A stretch of DNA of 36,147 nucleotides, from NCBI RefSeq assembly GCF_017881085.1, contig NZ_JADGRI010000010.1, forward strand, positions 1-36,147. Direction: 5' to 3'. The DNA is from Bradyrhizobium sp. (lineage in GTDB: Bacteria > Pseudomonadota > Alphaproteobacteria > Rhizobiales > Xanthobacteraceae). Positions 35,837 to 36,147 of this stretch are shown here, piece after piece. Position numbers and translations under genes: made by a program. Position 1 is the first letter of the stretch. Every line of letters starts with the position of its first letter. Under the pieces are notes generated by a model, which was given only the letters and a program-made list of their open reading frames with translations, made no database searches and was not told the DNA's origin.

Positions 35837-36147
35837 ATGAACGTCATGGATTCCCGCGCCACGTCCGCGCTGCTCTATCTTGACGGCGTGCACGTCTCGT
35901 TCGACGGCTTTCACGCCATCAACAATCTGTCGCTGACGCTGGCGCCCGGCGAGATGCGGGCCATTATCGGCCCGAACGGCGCCGGCAAGACCACGATGAT
36001 GGACATCATCACCGGCAAGACCAAGCCGGACGAGGGCGAGGTGCTGTTCGACGGCGTTACCGACCTGACCCGGCTGGATGAGACCAGGATCGCCGAACTC
36101 GGGATCGGAAGGAAATTCCAGAAGCCGACGGTGTTCGAGAGCCAGAC
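35837..36147 (+). CDS. urtD: Urea ABC transporter ATPase UrtD (3' truncated by window)
   Basis: The first 103 codons are visible before the window ends. LDGVHVSFDGFHAINNLSLTLAPGEMRAIIGPNGAGKTTMMDIITGK shows a LivG-type ABC ATPase with Walker A GPNGAGKTT (about 45-53). It continues with TRLDETRIAELGIGRKFQKPTVFE, the Q-loop segment with the UrtD-typical GRKFQKPTVFE. It begins three bases after urtC at ATG 35837, with a GAG-type ribosome site inside the urtC stop region. UrtE and perhaps urease genes are expected beyond the edge. Confidence 0.94.
   Translation, partial: MNVMDSRATSALLYLDGVHVSFDGFHAINNLSLTLAPGEMRAIIGPNGAGKTTMMDIITGKTKPDEGEVLFDGVTDLTRLDETRIAELGIGRKFQKPTVFESQ

Overview
The window is high-GC DNA that reads like a chromosomal segment of an alphaproteobacterium in the Bradyrhizobium/Rhodopseudomonas group. 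This rests on a CycM-type membrane-anchored cytochrome c, an alphaproteobacterial cpa/tad pilus locus, urtABCD, and short palindromic repeats of a style I associate with that group. No database search was possible, so the genus is an inference. No prophage, transposase, CRISPR array, rRNA or tRNA was recognised.

Layout: (1) 1-3.5 kb holds the 3' part of a luciferase-like flavin oxidoreductase, a REP-like element with 12-bp terminal inverted repeats, the minus-strand pair kdsB-pheA, and a divergent cytochrome c gene. (2) 3.75-11.5 kb is a five-gene plus-strand peptide ABC importer operon: two tandem Tat-exported binding proteins, YejB, YejE and YejF. Facing it across a second palindromic repeat are an overlapping minus-strand pair: a cytoplasmic NlpC/P60 endopeptidase with YkfC-like layout and an M17 leucyl aminopeptidase. 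Together they look like a peptide or muropeptide uptake and degradation island. (3) 14.0-15.2 kb holds three small exported or membrane proteins of unknown function. (4) 15.4-28.5 kb is a complete-looking Tad/Flp pilus locus. The minus strand carries flp, a 48-codon membrane ORF, cpaA, cpaB, cpaC, cpaD, cpaE, cpaF/tadA, tadB and tadC. The TPR lipoprotein TadD lies convergent at one end. On the other side, on the plus strand, are a sterol-desaturase-family gene, a stand-alone secretin N-domain protein and two TadE/TadG-like pseudopilins. (5) 28.6-31.1 kb is a minus-strand RNA-chaperone/translation cluster: RhlE-type DEAD-box helicase, IF-1 and a cold-shock protein, with strong terminators. (6) 31.5 kb to the end is the urea ABC importer urtA-urtB-urtC-urtD, cut by the window edge, preceded by an excellent sigma-54 promoter match.

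The most interesting items are the convergent Yej/NlpC/aminopeptidase grouping, the unannotated-size ORFs (54-aa Flp pilin and a 48-aa single-span membrane peptide), a perfect TTAA-N7-TTAA (CtrA-type) site upstream of tadE with weaker relatives elsewhere in the pilus locus, and three different families of short palindromic repeat. I did not find a clearly unprecedented multi-gene system.
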